Shown here piece by piece: positions 1 to 5,848 of a stretch of 5,848 bases of DNA. Both the position numbers and the translations under genes were made by a program. Within the stretch, counting starts at the first letter, position 1. Each line of letters starts with the position of its first letter. The notes under the pieces are model-generated. The model worked only from the letters and a program-made list of their open reading frames with translations, ran no database searches and was not told the origin of the DNA. The DNA lies in the NCBI GenBank assembly GCA_007123655.1, contig SKKR01000193.1:1-5848 (forward strand), in the 5' to 3' direction. This DNA comes from Thermomicrobiaceae bacterium. GTDB taxonomy: Bacteria > Chloroflexota > Chloroflexia > Thermomicrobiales > Thermomicrobiaceae.

Positions 1-1803
1 GGTACCGAGGTCGAAGGTTCGCTTCCGTCCGGTCAGTCGTTGACCGCTCTCTTGACCGAAGCAGGCATTCCGTCCTCGGAGTGGCCCGCGATCTACGCCG
101 AACCGGGGAACGACGGTTTCGGAGCGGGATCGTTCTTCATGCTCCGCATGGCTATTATCGTCGCAATCTTCGTGCTTCTGTTCTTCATATTCCGTCGCAT
201 GATGCCGGGAGCGTTCGGTGGCGGCTCCCGGAAGAACCGATTCACCCCCATCCCGGCCGGACAGAGCCCGGTCACCTTCGATGACATCGCCGGCGCAGCC
301 GAGATCAAGAATGAAGTTTCGGATATCGTAGATTTCCTCCGGGATCCGGAGCGTTTTCGAACGGTTGGCGCGCATATCCCGCACGGATTGCTGCTGGTTG
401 GCCCGCCGGGTACAGGGAAGACCCTGCTCGCCAAGGCGCTTGCGGGAGAAGCCAACGCGAACTTCTTTTCGGTGAGCGGCGCCGAATTTGTGGAGCTGTA
501 CGTTGGCGTTGGCGCGTCTCGCGTCCGGGAACTGTTCAAGAAGGCGCGCGAGGTCGAGCCGTCCATTATCTTTGTCGATGAGATCGACGCAATTGGCCGC
601 CGCCGTGGCCGCGCCGACAACAGTTCCGAGTACGATCAGACGCTCAATCAGATCCTTGTCGAGATGGACGGTTTCGACGAGCGAAGCAATGTGGTCGTTA
701 TCGCTGCCACGAACCGGGCCGACGTTCTGGACAGCGCTCTGCTTCGTCCGGGGCGTTTCGATCGCAAGGTTTTTGTCGAACTGCCAGACCGGGACGCTCG
801 ACGCTCGATTCTGGACGTCCATTCACGAGGGAAGCCGATCGCTGGCGACGTCAATCTGGATGAGATTGCCGCGCGGACCGCAGGACTTACCGGAGCAGAT
901 CTCGCCAATGTTGTCAACGAGGCTGCGATTCTCGCAGGCCGCGACGCCGAGCCGGTGATCAACATGGTGCACTTCGCTGAGGCACTGGAGCGCACCATCG
1001 CTGGTCCTGCGCGCACCGGCCGCCGGTTCAGTGATCGCGAACGGCGCGTTGTCGCGGTGCACGAGGCCGGGCACGCGCTGGTGACGCACTTGCTGCCGTA
1101 CGCCGACACAGTCCGCAAAGTTTCGATCGTCGCCCGGGGCCAGGCCGGCGGCTTCACCATGATCACCCCGGAGGAAGATCGCGGTCTCTGGACGCGGACA
1201 CAGCTCGAGCAGCGGCTAGCCGGACTGCTCGCCGGGATGGCCGCCGAAGAAACGGTGTTCAACGAGGTGACGACCGGATCGTCGAACGACCTGGAACAGG
1301 CGACGAGTATCGCCGCGTCGATGGTTCAGCGATACGGCATGGGCAAGCAGTTCGGTCTGCTTTCGGCCGGGAGCACGGGAGGTTCCCCGTTTTCCCAGCA
1401 ATCGACGTATGTTGCGGAGCAGGAGGCGCTGGCGATCGTTTCAGACGCGCACAAACTCGCGCTCTCGATCATCCGCCGGCATCGCGATGATCTCGACCGG
1501 CTGACCGTTCGCCTCATCGACGTCGAAACGATTGAGGGATCCGAACTCGTCGAGATGATCTCCACGCCCGAGGACCTGCCTGACACGAGCACCGCCGATC
1601 ACGGCAGCGGTCCAACACCGATCGGCGACCAGGCCCCCCTTCTTCCAGGAGACGGCGCGAGAGTTCGCAAACGAGGCGCGGTACGTCTCGTCGCGGGGAC
1701 TGCCGCCGCGGCCCTCAGCATTGTGGGGCGGCTGTTTCAGCGAGAGACACCGCAACCGGGACAGGACGGCCGGCGATCCGATAAGCCGGCTAAAGCACGC
1801 TAG
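1..1803 (+). CDS. ftsH: ATP-dependent zinc metalloprotease FtsH, 5'-truncated by the window edge
   Basis: Membrane-anchored AAA+ protease that unfolds and degrades membrane and cytosolic proteins as a hexamer on the inner face of the cytoplasmic membrane. The frame is open from base 1 with no stop, so the TTG at 40 is not the real start. The first transmembrane helix and most of the extracytoplasmic domain lie upstream. Counting from the codon at 40, I see the second transmembrane helix at about residues 34-55, Walker A GPPGTGKT at 121-128, pore loop YVGVGA at 154-159, Walker B IIFVDEID at 176-183, and the second region of homology ending LLRPGRFDR at 234-242. The zinc site HEAGH is at 341-345 (bases 1060-1074), and the likely third zinc ligand is Asp417 in TTGSSNDLEQAT. 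All catalytic residues are present, so it should be active. Two oddities: the segment before QTLNQ reads SSEYD instead of the usual DERE, and a tail of about 75 residues follows the protease domain. It may be one of several FtsH paralogues. The stop is TAG, with recO convergent just beyond. Confidence 0.96.
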   Translation, partial: GTEVEGSLPSGQSLTALLTEAGIPSSEWPAIYAEPGNDGFGAGSFFMLRMAIIVAIFVLLFFIFRRMMPGAFGGGSRKNRFTPIPAGQSPVTFDDIAGAAEIKNEVSDIVDFLRDPERFRTVGAHIPHGLLLVGPPGTGKTLLAKALAGEANANFFSVSGAEFVELYVGVGASRVRELFKKAREVEPSIIFVDEIDAIGRRRGRADNSSEYDQTLNQILVEMDGFDERSNVVVIAATNRADVLDSALLRPGRFDRKVFVELPDRDARRSILDVHSRGKPIAGDVNLDEIAARTAGLTGADLANVVNEAAILAGRDAEPVINMVHFAEALERTIAGPARTGRRFSDRERRVVAVHEAGHALVTHLLPYADTVRKVSIVARGQAGGFTMITPEEDRGLWTRTQLEQRLAGLLAGMAAEETVFNEVTTGSSNDLEQATSIAASMVQRYGMGKQFGLLSAGSTGGSPFSQQSTYVAEQEALAIVSDAHKLALSIIRRHRDDLDRLTVRLIDVETIEGSELVEMISTPEDLPDTSTADHGSGPTPIGDQAPLLPGDGARVRKRGAVRLVAGTAAAALSIVGRLFQRETPQPGQDGRRSDKPAKAR

Positions 1804-1826
1804 GTCCTTCTGTGATTCCAGACAGC

Positions 1827-2636
1827 CTATGGTGTGACCGGTTCCTGGAAACCGTCGAACCCTTTGAGGATGCGGTATGCGTGTAGATCGCGCTCGACAA
1901 TACTGCGGAGGTAATCGATCAGGATCCGTTCCACCTCACCGTATGTCGCGCTGCCGACTGACCGCCCGAAGAGTTGCTCGCCGTCCCCCCGGCTAATCAC
2001 GCGGAGTATCCTGAGCACATCGGTCGAGATGGCGGACGACTGCGGCTCCCGAGCGTGACACTCCGGACACAGCACCCCGCCCGACTGAAAACTGATCCCG
2101 TTTTCGCCTGGTTCAATCCGGCGTCCGCACCCCGTGCATGTGAACAGCTCCGGTTGGAAGCCGGCGGCCGCGAGGATCGCCCATTCGAAGATTCTCGATG
2201 TCAACGCCGCGTCTCGCTGGTGGTCGAGCGAGGTCAGCGCCCGTATGAGAGCAAGATAGGCCGGACGGTTCTCCTGTTCTTCGGCCATCAGTTGATCGGC
2301 CAGTTCCGCCCAGTGTGAGGCGTAGAGGATCGCGGATTCCGACTGCCGGAGGTTCGACATCGGAACAACGACCTGTGCCTGAGTCACGATGTCCAGGTTT
2401 CGACCGCGAGCAATCAGCAGGTTCGTACGGGCAAAGGGCTCCAGGTGACCACCCATGCGGCTCTTCGTTCGCCGTGTTCCTTTGGCGATCGCTCTGATTT
2501 TCCCGTATTCATCGGTCATCAGTGTCAGCAGCCGGTCGGCCTCACCGAAATCACGTCGCCGGAGGACGACACCTTCGCAGCGATAGAGCCTCACGCGACG
2601 GCCGCCGGATGACTGCTGTTCGCTCGTGCGGTCCAC
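1827..2636 (-). CDS. recO: DNA repair protein RecO
   Basis: RecO is a recombination mediator. With RecR (and RecF) it helps RecA displace SSB on single-stranded DNA during gap repair. The 269-residue product has the expected order: an N-terminal OB-fold (EGVVLRRRDFGEADRLL at about 21-37, then DEYGKIRAIAKGTRR at 42-56), a helical middle region, and a C-terminal zinc finger with Cys167, Cys170, Cys190 and Cys193 (CTGC and CPEC). It ends with the typical helical C-terminus (about 235-258). Length fits the family. The chosen start is GTG at 2636, preceded by GGAG (plus-strand 2647-2650) at 10 bases. A second in-frame GTG at 2594 would begin MRLYRCEGVVL, nearer to where many RecO proteins start, but it lacks a good ribosome binding site. 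The first 14 residues are therefore uncertain. The gene diverges from nadK and converges on ftsH. Confidence 0.95.
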   Translation of the reverse strand: MDRTSEQQSSGGRRVRLYRCEGVVLRRRDFGEADRLLTLMTDEYGKIRAIAKGTRRTKSRMGGHLEPFARTNLLIARGRNLDIVTQAQVVVPMSNLRQSESAILYASHWAELADQLMAEEQENRPAYLALIRALTSLDHQRDAALTSRIFEWAILAAAGFQPELFTCTGCGRRIEPGENGISFQSGGVLCPECHAREPQSSAISTDVLRILRVISRGDGEQLFGRSVGSATYGEVERILIDYLRSIVERDLHAYRILKGFDGFQEPVTP

Positions 2637-2646
2637 GGTTGGTCAA

Positions 2647-2650
2647 CTCC
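2647..2650 (-). promoter_or_regulatory. Ribosome binding site of recO
   Basis: On the minus strand GGAG lies 10 bases upstream of the GTG at 2636. It favours that start over the in-frame GTG at 2594, which has only GC-rich sequence without a purine core before it. Confidence 0.55.
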
Positions 2651-2689
2651 AGATAAACACGCGGGCGTATCGTCGCTCGCCTCGAGTGA

Positions 2690-2719
2690 ATTATCCACTG
2701 TCAAGCGGCGCAATGTCAG
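2690..2719 (-). promoter_or_regulatory. Candidate sigma-70-type promoter for recO
   Basis: Read on the minus strand, CTGACA (plus-strand 2714-2719, 5 of 6 to TTGACA) is followed after 18 bases by GATAAT (plus-strand 2690-2695, 5 of 6 to TATAAT). A transcript starting about seven bases downstream would have a leader of roughly 45 bases before the GTG at 2636. A perfect TTGACA also occurs on this strand (plus-strand 2699-2704), but it lies too close to GATAAT and has no partner of its own. The call rests on consensus matching only. Confidence 0.45.
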
Positions 2720-2771
2720 TGCAGGTTCCGCTCCCCGCCGTCTGTCTCTGCGTTACCATTAGGCGGACGTC

Positions 2772-2797
2772 GCGGGCGCACACGGTTGCGCGCCCGC
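2772..2797 (+). repeat. Inverted repeat / hairpin in the nadK leader
   Basis: GCGGGCGC at 2772-2779 is the exact reverse complement of GCGCCCGC at 2790-2797. It gives an all-GC 8-bp stem with a 10-base loop, ending 30 bases before the nadK ATG. No T-run follows it, so it does not look like an intrinsic terminator. It may be a leader-RNA structure, a protein-binding site, or chance in GC-rich DNA. Confidence 0.4.
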
Positions 2798-2827
2798 CCT
2801 GTATGTCATCGAATCGAGAACCGCACC

Positions 2828-3670
2828 ATGCCCATTCGCATCGGCCTCGTGAGTGCCCGAAGCAAGCCGGAAGCACAGGAACTCGGGGCCGAAGTCCTTG
2901 AGTTCCTCTCGGACCGGGACTGTATCGTACTGCCGGAAGACCAGTTGATCGCGGATTCCACTGACGTCGATGTCATTGTGGCGCTCGGCGGAGACGGGCT
3001 GATCATGCGAATGGCTCATTCGTACCCGAACATTCCGCTGCTGGGCATTAACGTGGGCAAGATCGGTTTCATGGCGATGATCGAGCGAAACGACTGGGAA
3101 CGAGCAGTCGATCTGCTGATCAAGGGGAAGTATCGCGTTCAGTCCGGTCCAACCCTGGCTGCCCAGCTCTTTCGGGGCAACCACGAGCTATTCTCCGGCT
3201 GGGCCGTTAACGATGTGGTCCTCCGAAGTGGGTCGTCAATGGTTGATATCGAGGTGTACATCGACCGCCAGTTCGTCAACACCTACCCTGGCGACGGTAT
3301 GATCATCGCCACGCCACAGGGAAGCACGGCGTACTGCATGGCGGCTGGCGGGCCGGCGCTCGGAGCCGGAGTCCGGGGATTTGCGGTCGTACCCATCTGC
3401 CCGCACTCGCCGATCCGAACGAATCTCGTCGTTCCGGAGGAGTCCTCCATCGAGCTCGTGATCGAAAACGACAGCCCCTGCGATCTACTGCTCGATGGCA
3501 CGCCGGACGGCGCGCTCCAGCGCGGTGACCTGATTCAGGTCTCGGCCGCGCCCACCGAATTCAAACTCGTCATGGTCGAAGGGACAGACTTCTACCAGGC
3601 GTTTCGCAGCAAGTTCAACTACATGATCCGCCCACAGGCGGTCCCGTCACTCGGCAGCGACCGATCGTGA
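2828..3670 (+). CDS. nadK: NAD kinase
   Basis: Phosphorylates NAD at the 2'-hydroxyl of its adenosine ribose to make NADP, the only de novo route to NADP; cytoplasmic. The 280-residue product shows the whole family signature: GGDG at 54-57 with catalytic Asp56, GINVGKIGF at 73-81, the Asn-Asp pair at 128-129, GDGMIIATPQGSTAY at 155-169, ICPHS at 190-194 and a LLDG turn near 221-224. The N-terminal half is the alpha/beta nucleotide-binding domain and the C-terminal half the beta-sandwich NAD-binding domain. Start choice: the frame is open to a TTG at 2786, but MPIRIGLVSA from the ATG at 2828 matches the usual N-terminus, with a weak GAGA about 8 bases before it. Whether it uses ATP or polyphosphate, and whether it also accepts NADH, cannot be read from the sequence. 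It diverges from recO, and the epimerase gene follows after 111 bases. Confidence 0.96.
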   Translation: MPIRIGLVSARSKPEAQELGAEVLEFLSDRDCIVLPEDQLIADSTDVDVIVALGGDGLIMRMAHSYPNIPLLGINVGKIGFMAMIERNDWERAVDLLIKGKYRVQSGPTLAAQLFRGNHELFSGWAVNDVVLRSGSSMVDIEVYIDRQFVNTYPGDGMIIATPQGSTAYCMAAGGPALGAGVRGFAVVPICPHSPIRTNLVVPEESSIELVIENDSPCDLLLDGTPDGALQRGDLIQVSAAPTEFKLVMVEGTDFYQAFRSKFNYMIRPQAVPSLGSDRS

Positions 3671-3764
3671 ACATCCGCGACGCGCTGCACGTGTCGAGCA
3701 ACGTGATCGCCTGTTCGCCCAATGTACGCCGCAGTGGCGTGGCCGTCTTCGAGCAACATTCACC

Positions 3765-3770
3765 GGAAGG
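3765..3770 (+). promoter_or_regulatory. Ribosome binding site deciding the epimerase start
   Basis: GGAAGG lies 11 bases upstream of the ATG at 3782. The spacing is slightly long but usable. Together with the Rossmann-fold N-terminus it favours 3782 over the in-frame ATG at 3722. Confidence 0.5.
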
Positions 3771-3781
3771 GTCAACACGGG

Positions 3782-4762
3782 ATGAAAGTCATAATCACCG
3801 GCGGAACCGGGTTAGTCGGAACGCCGCTAAGCCGGCAACTGGTGGAGGACGGAGACGACGTCGTCATCCTCTCGAGATCTCCGGACAAGCCGTCCGGTCT
3901 GCCCGACGAGGTCCGCATCGTCCAGTGGGACGCCAGATCAGGTGAGGGATGGAGCGATGAACTCAGGGATGCGGATGTCCTGATCAACCTGGCTGGGTCG
4001 AATCTGAGCGGCGGCCGATGGACGGAATCGCGCAAGCAGTTGATCCGCGAGAGCCGCGTCAATGCGGGTAACGCCGTTCTCGACGGCATGCGCCAGTCCG
4101 GGCATGTCCCGCCAACCCTCGTTCAGGCTTCCGGCATCAACTATTACGGTCACCGAACGGACACGTTTGTCGATGAATCCGAACCGCCCGGGGACGACTT
4201 TCTCGCCCGGGTCTGTGTCGAATGGGAAAACACCACCGCGGAGGCCGAACAGATGGGAGCACGCCGGGTAATCATCCGTTCCGGGCCGGTGCTCAACACG
4301 TACGAGGGTGCTCTGCCTCCCATCGCGATGCCGTTTCACATGTTCGCAGGCGGCCGAACCGGATCAGGTGATCAGGGTCTTTCCTGGATCCACCTTGCGG
4401 ATGAAGTGGCTGGAATTCGATTCCTCATTCGAAACACAGAGATTGCAGGACCGGTCAACCTGTGTGCCCCGCGACCAGTATCGAACAAGGAATTCGCCGA
4501 TGCGATCGGGCGAGTGATGCGGCGTCCATCGTTCCTCCCAGTCCCGGCCCCGGTGATGCGGTTCGCGCTGGGTGAGGTGGCCGACACGATCCTGCTCGGG
4601 CAGTTTGGCGTACCGGAGCGCCTGAGGCAGGTCGGTTTCACGTTCCAGTATCCGAACGTCGAGGAAGCGCTCCAAGACCTCCTGGCGGGCGAGTCCCGGT
4701 GGCCAGGCTCACCACTGTTCCGACGCGGAGCATCGATTGCCCTTCGTCTGCTACTCCCGTAG
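3782..4762 (+). CDS. TIGR01777-family NAD(P)-binding epimerase-like protein (YfcH/SDR39U1 type)
   Basis: Atypical extended short-chain dehydrogenase whose substrate is unknown across the family; probably cytoplasmic. The 326-residue protein opens with MKVIITGGTGLVG, a Rossmann GxxGxxG nucleotide-binding loop (7-13). It then shows family landmarks: DVLINLAGSNLSGGRW at 65-80, SRV at 91-93, ASGINYYG at 116-123, VCVEWEN at 144-150, GDQGLSWIHLADE at 196-208, NLCAPRPVSNKEFA at 226-239, and a C-terminal DUF1731-like segment (RRPSFLPVPAP through GFTFQYPNVEEAL, about 247-297). The YYG motif keeps a tyrosine but the usual SDR YxxxK lysine is not evident, as is common in this family, so catalysis is unproven. 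The ATG at 3782 is chosen because upstream codons from 3722 do not resemble the family. A tail of about 25 residues (SRWPGSPLFRR onward) extends past the core. It follows nadK in the same direction and may be co-transcribed with it. Confidence 0.9.
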   Translation: MKVIITGGTGLVGTPLSRQLVEDGDDVVILSRSPDKPSGLPDEVRIVQWDARSGEGWSDELRDADVLINLAGSNLSGGRWTESRKQLIRESRVNAGNAVLDGMRQSGHVPPTLVQASGINYYGHRTDTFVDESEPPGDDFLARVCVEWENTTAEAEQMGARRVIIRSGPVLNTYEGALPPIAMPFHMFAGGRTGSGDQGLSWIHLADEVAGIRFLIRNTEIAGPVNLCAPRPVSNKEFADAIGRVMRRPSFLPVPAPVMRFALGEVADTILLGQFGVPERLRQVGFTFQYPNVEEALQDLLAGESRWPGSPLFRRGASIALRLLLP

Positions 4763-4816
4763 TTTTCTTCACGTTCGCGTACTGAAGGAGTGGCGACCGA
4801 ATGCCTGGGGAGGCGG
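4763..4816. other. Convergent intergenic gap, no clear terminator
   Basis: These 54 bases separate the stop codons of two convergent genes. A small imperfect hairpin can be drawn at 4767-4787 (CTTC/GAAG plus ACG/CGT around a TTCG loop, with a 3-base bulge). It has no T-run downstream on either strand, so I do not call it a terminator. Confidence 0.5.
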
Positions 4817-5812
4817 CTACTCGGAAGTTGAGCGCTTGGAGGTCGATTTCTGCTTGCCGGACCGCTTGCGGCGGCGAGACTTCTGTGTGCTTCCGGAATT
4901 GGACGCGTCAGGCGCAGGCGCGGACTGATCGGCATCGACGGGTTCATTGCGGTTTACCGGGGCCACGTCCCCGTGCTCAGTGATGGCCGCATGGGCGACT
5001 GGCTCAGAATCGTTCTTCCCGCCAGGATCTTGATCTCGTGGCTGCTCCTCATCGGACGCGCCGGCAAGGTTTTCTGAAATCATAGCTCCGTCGCCCTCGA
5101 CAGTCCGGGTACCATTTCCGTCGAGCGACACACGTCTCGGGGCGTCCAGGCGATCATACGGACGCCAGTCCGGTGAAACGGGGAACTCCGGAACCGACTC
5201 GGTAAGCACGTCCCCGCTCTGGAGGTCCACGCGAACCGTGGCCGGAATGATCGGCCTTGTCTGCGCGTCCCCATTGTTGATCTGATGGAGCTGTGTCCGG
5301 GAAAGCTGCGGTTGTCCCAGATACTGTGGTGACGGCGTGATGATGGGATATCCAGGCTGAGCCAGAGGTGCCACTTCCACGTCTTCGTACTGCTCAGTCC
5401 CGCAGAAGGGACAGATCTCCCAGCGGAGGTCAATGAGCCTGTCGCAAGCGATGCAGTTGTCGCGCAACTCCGTGCGGCAATTCGGGCAGAATACCCATTC
5501 ATCCTCAACGTATTGCTGACACGTGGGGCAGAGCGGCAGTTCTTCCAGGTCCTGCATCAGATACTCTTCCTCGAGGGAACGCTGGAAGGCATCGTCAAGC
5601 GTGTACCGCGGGCGAAGCACCATATAGATGATCAGACCCGGGATCGAGAAAATCATGACGACGAGCGTCGAGAAGATCTGCGCAACTACGCTTCGGCTCC
5701 GCGCCTGAATATCCTGAAACGTCCAGACGACAATCGCAAACCAGAGCGTAAGAAAATACGCTCCTCCAAGCGCGATCAGAATCTGAATTCCCCTGGCGAT
5801 GATTGCTTCCAT
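4817..5812 (-). CDS. Two-helix membrane protein with double zinc ribbon and disordered basic tail
   Basis: Function unknown. The 331-residue product has four parts. Two hydrophobic helices at about 9-30 and 43-66 form a hairpin somewhat like the PLDc_N membrane module. Residues 70-93 are an acidic helical linker (TLDDAFQRSLEEEYL). A double zinc ribbon follows, with Cys95, Cys98, Cys109 and Cys112 (CPTC, CPNC), then Cys120, Cys123, Cys134 and Cys137 (CIAC, CPFCG). From about 150 to 310 the chain is low-complexity, rich in Pro, Asp, Glu, Ser and Gly, and it ends in a Lys/Arg/Ser-rich tail (311-331, with KSRRRKRSGK). I recall similar hairpin-plus-zinc-ribbon proteins in Chloroflexota, annotated only as zinc-ribbon domain proteins. 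The ribbons probably face the cytoplasm and may bind protein or nucleic acid; this is inference. The ATG at 5812 has GGAG 11 bases upstream (plus-strand 5824-5827). The gene is convergent with the epimerase gene, so it is a separate transcription unit. Confidence 0.85.
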   Translation of the reverse strand: MEAIIARGIQILIALGGAYFLTLWFAIVVWTFQDIQARSRSVVAQIFSTLVVMIFSIPGLIIYMVLRPRYTLDDAFQRSLEEEYLMQDLEELPLCPTCQQYVEDEWVFCPNCRTELRDNCIACDRLIDLRWEICPFCGTEQYEDVEVAPLAQPGYPIITPSPQYLGQPQLSRTQLHQINNGDAQTRPIIPATVRVDLQSGDVLTESVPEFPVSPDWRPYDRLDAPRRVSLDGNGTRTVEGDGAMISENLAGASDEEQPRDQDPGGKNDSEPVAHAAITEHGDVAPVNRNEPVDADQSAPAPDASNSGSTQKSRRRKRSGKQKSTSKRSTSE

Positions 5813-5823
5813 GAACGCTGTTA

Positions 5824-5827
5824 CTCC
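5824..5827 (-). promoter_or_regulatory. Ribosome binding site of the zinc-ribbon protein gene
   Basis: On the minus strand GGAG followed by TAA lies 11 bases before the ATG at 5812, supporting that start. The promoter would lie beyond the window edge. Confidence 0.5.
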
Positions 5828-5848
5828 ATCGCCGCGCGTCGAATCTAC

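Larger units (their letters stand above)
2637..2827. other. Divergent recO/nadK intergenic region
   Basis: This 191-base gap separates the two divergent starts and must hold control signals for both genes. The recO side has a reasonable promoter and ribosome binding site. For nadK I could not find a matching -35/-10 pair on the plus strand. The nadK side holds a GC-rich inverted repeat at 2772-2797. The region has no open frame resembling a real gene and no tRNA-like fold that I can see. Confidence 0.7.

Noticed and set aside
40..42. TTG at 40 as the start of ftsH
   Set aside because: The frame is open to base 1, and the residues encoded by bases 1-39 continue the extracytoplasmic domain. 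FtsH also needs a first membrane helix that would lie further upstream.
93..620. 175-codon minus-strand frame inside ftsH
   Set aside because: It is antisense to strongly conserved FtsH motifs. Its composition, rich in Ser, Pro and Arg, is typical of a shadow frame and no family is recognisable.
1769..1790. Paired GCCGGC motifs (1769-1774 and 1785-1790) as a terminator stem for ftsH
   Set aside because: Each hexamer is self-complementary, the pair lies inside the coding region, and no T-run follows.
1838..1853. CGGTT/AACCG hairpin near the recO stop as a bidirectional terminator
   Set aside because: The stem is only five base pairs, it lies within the recO coding end, and neither strand has a T-run after it.
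3694..3757. TCGAGCAAC occurring twice (3694-3702 and 3749-3757)
   Set aside because: A nine-base direct repeat seen only twice, with no dyad symmetry, is within chance for a window of this size.
3667..3945. 92-codon frame on the plus strand starting with a GTG that overlaps the nadK stop codon
   Set aside because: It runs 164 bases into the well-supported epimerase gene in another frame. Its second half is arginine-rich, as expected of an off-frame read through GC-rich coding DNA.
4372..4947. 191-codon minus-strand frame spanning the end of the epimerase gene and the tail of the zinc-ribbon gene
   Set aside because: It overlaps two better-supported genes, its Arg/Pro/Ser-rich sequence has no recognisable domain, and it is most simply an antisense shadow.

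Overview
This window looks like an ordinary chromosomal stretch from a GC-rich bacterium (roughly 60% GC by eye). The best guess is Chloroflexota, perhaps Thermomicrobia-like. That guess rests on the overall protein style and on a membrane-hairpin plus double-zinc-ribbon protein of a type I recall from that phylum. No marker gene confirms it, so treat the taxonomy as tentative.

Layout from left to right: (1) positions 1-1803, plus strand, an FtsH-type membrane AAA+ zinc protease whose 5' end lies outside the window. (2) 1827-2636, minus strand, recO, convergent with ftsH and separated from it by only 23 bases. (3) 2637-2827, a 191-base divergent intergenic region with a plausible recO promoter and a GC-rich hairpin in the nadK leader. 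(4) 2828-3670, plus strand, NAD kinase. (5) 3782-4762, plus strand, a TIGR01777-type NAD(P)-binding epimerase-like protein, 111 bases after nadK and possibly on the same transcript. (6) 4817-5812, minus strand, a two-helix membrane protein with a double zinc ribbon and a long disordered, basic-ended tail, convergent with the epimerase gene across 54 bases.

The genes do not form one obvious pathway. They cover membrane protein quality control (FtsH), recombinational repair (RecO), NADP supply (NadK), a dehydrogenase/epimerase-like protein of unknown substrate that could bind NADP, and an uncharacterised membrane zinc-ribbon protein. I see no mobile element, CRISPR array, tRNA, rRNA, phage gene or defence cassette, and no convincing intrinsic terminator. 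The least understood item is the zinc-ribbon membrane protein. Nothing else here supports a claim of a new multi-gene system.
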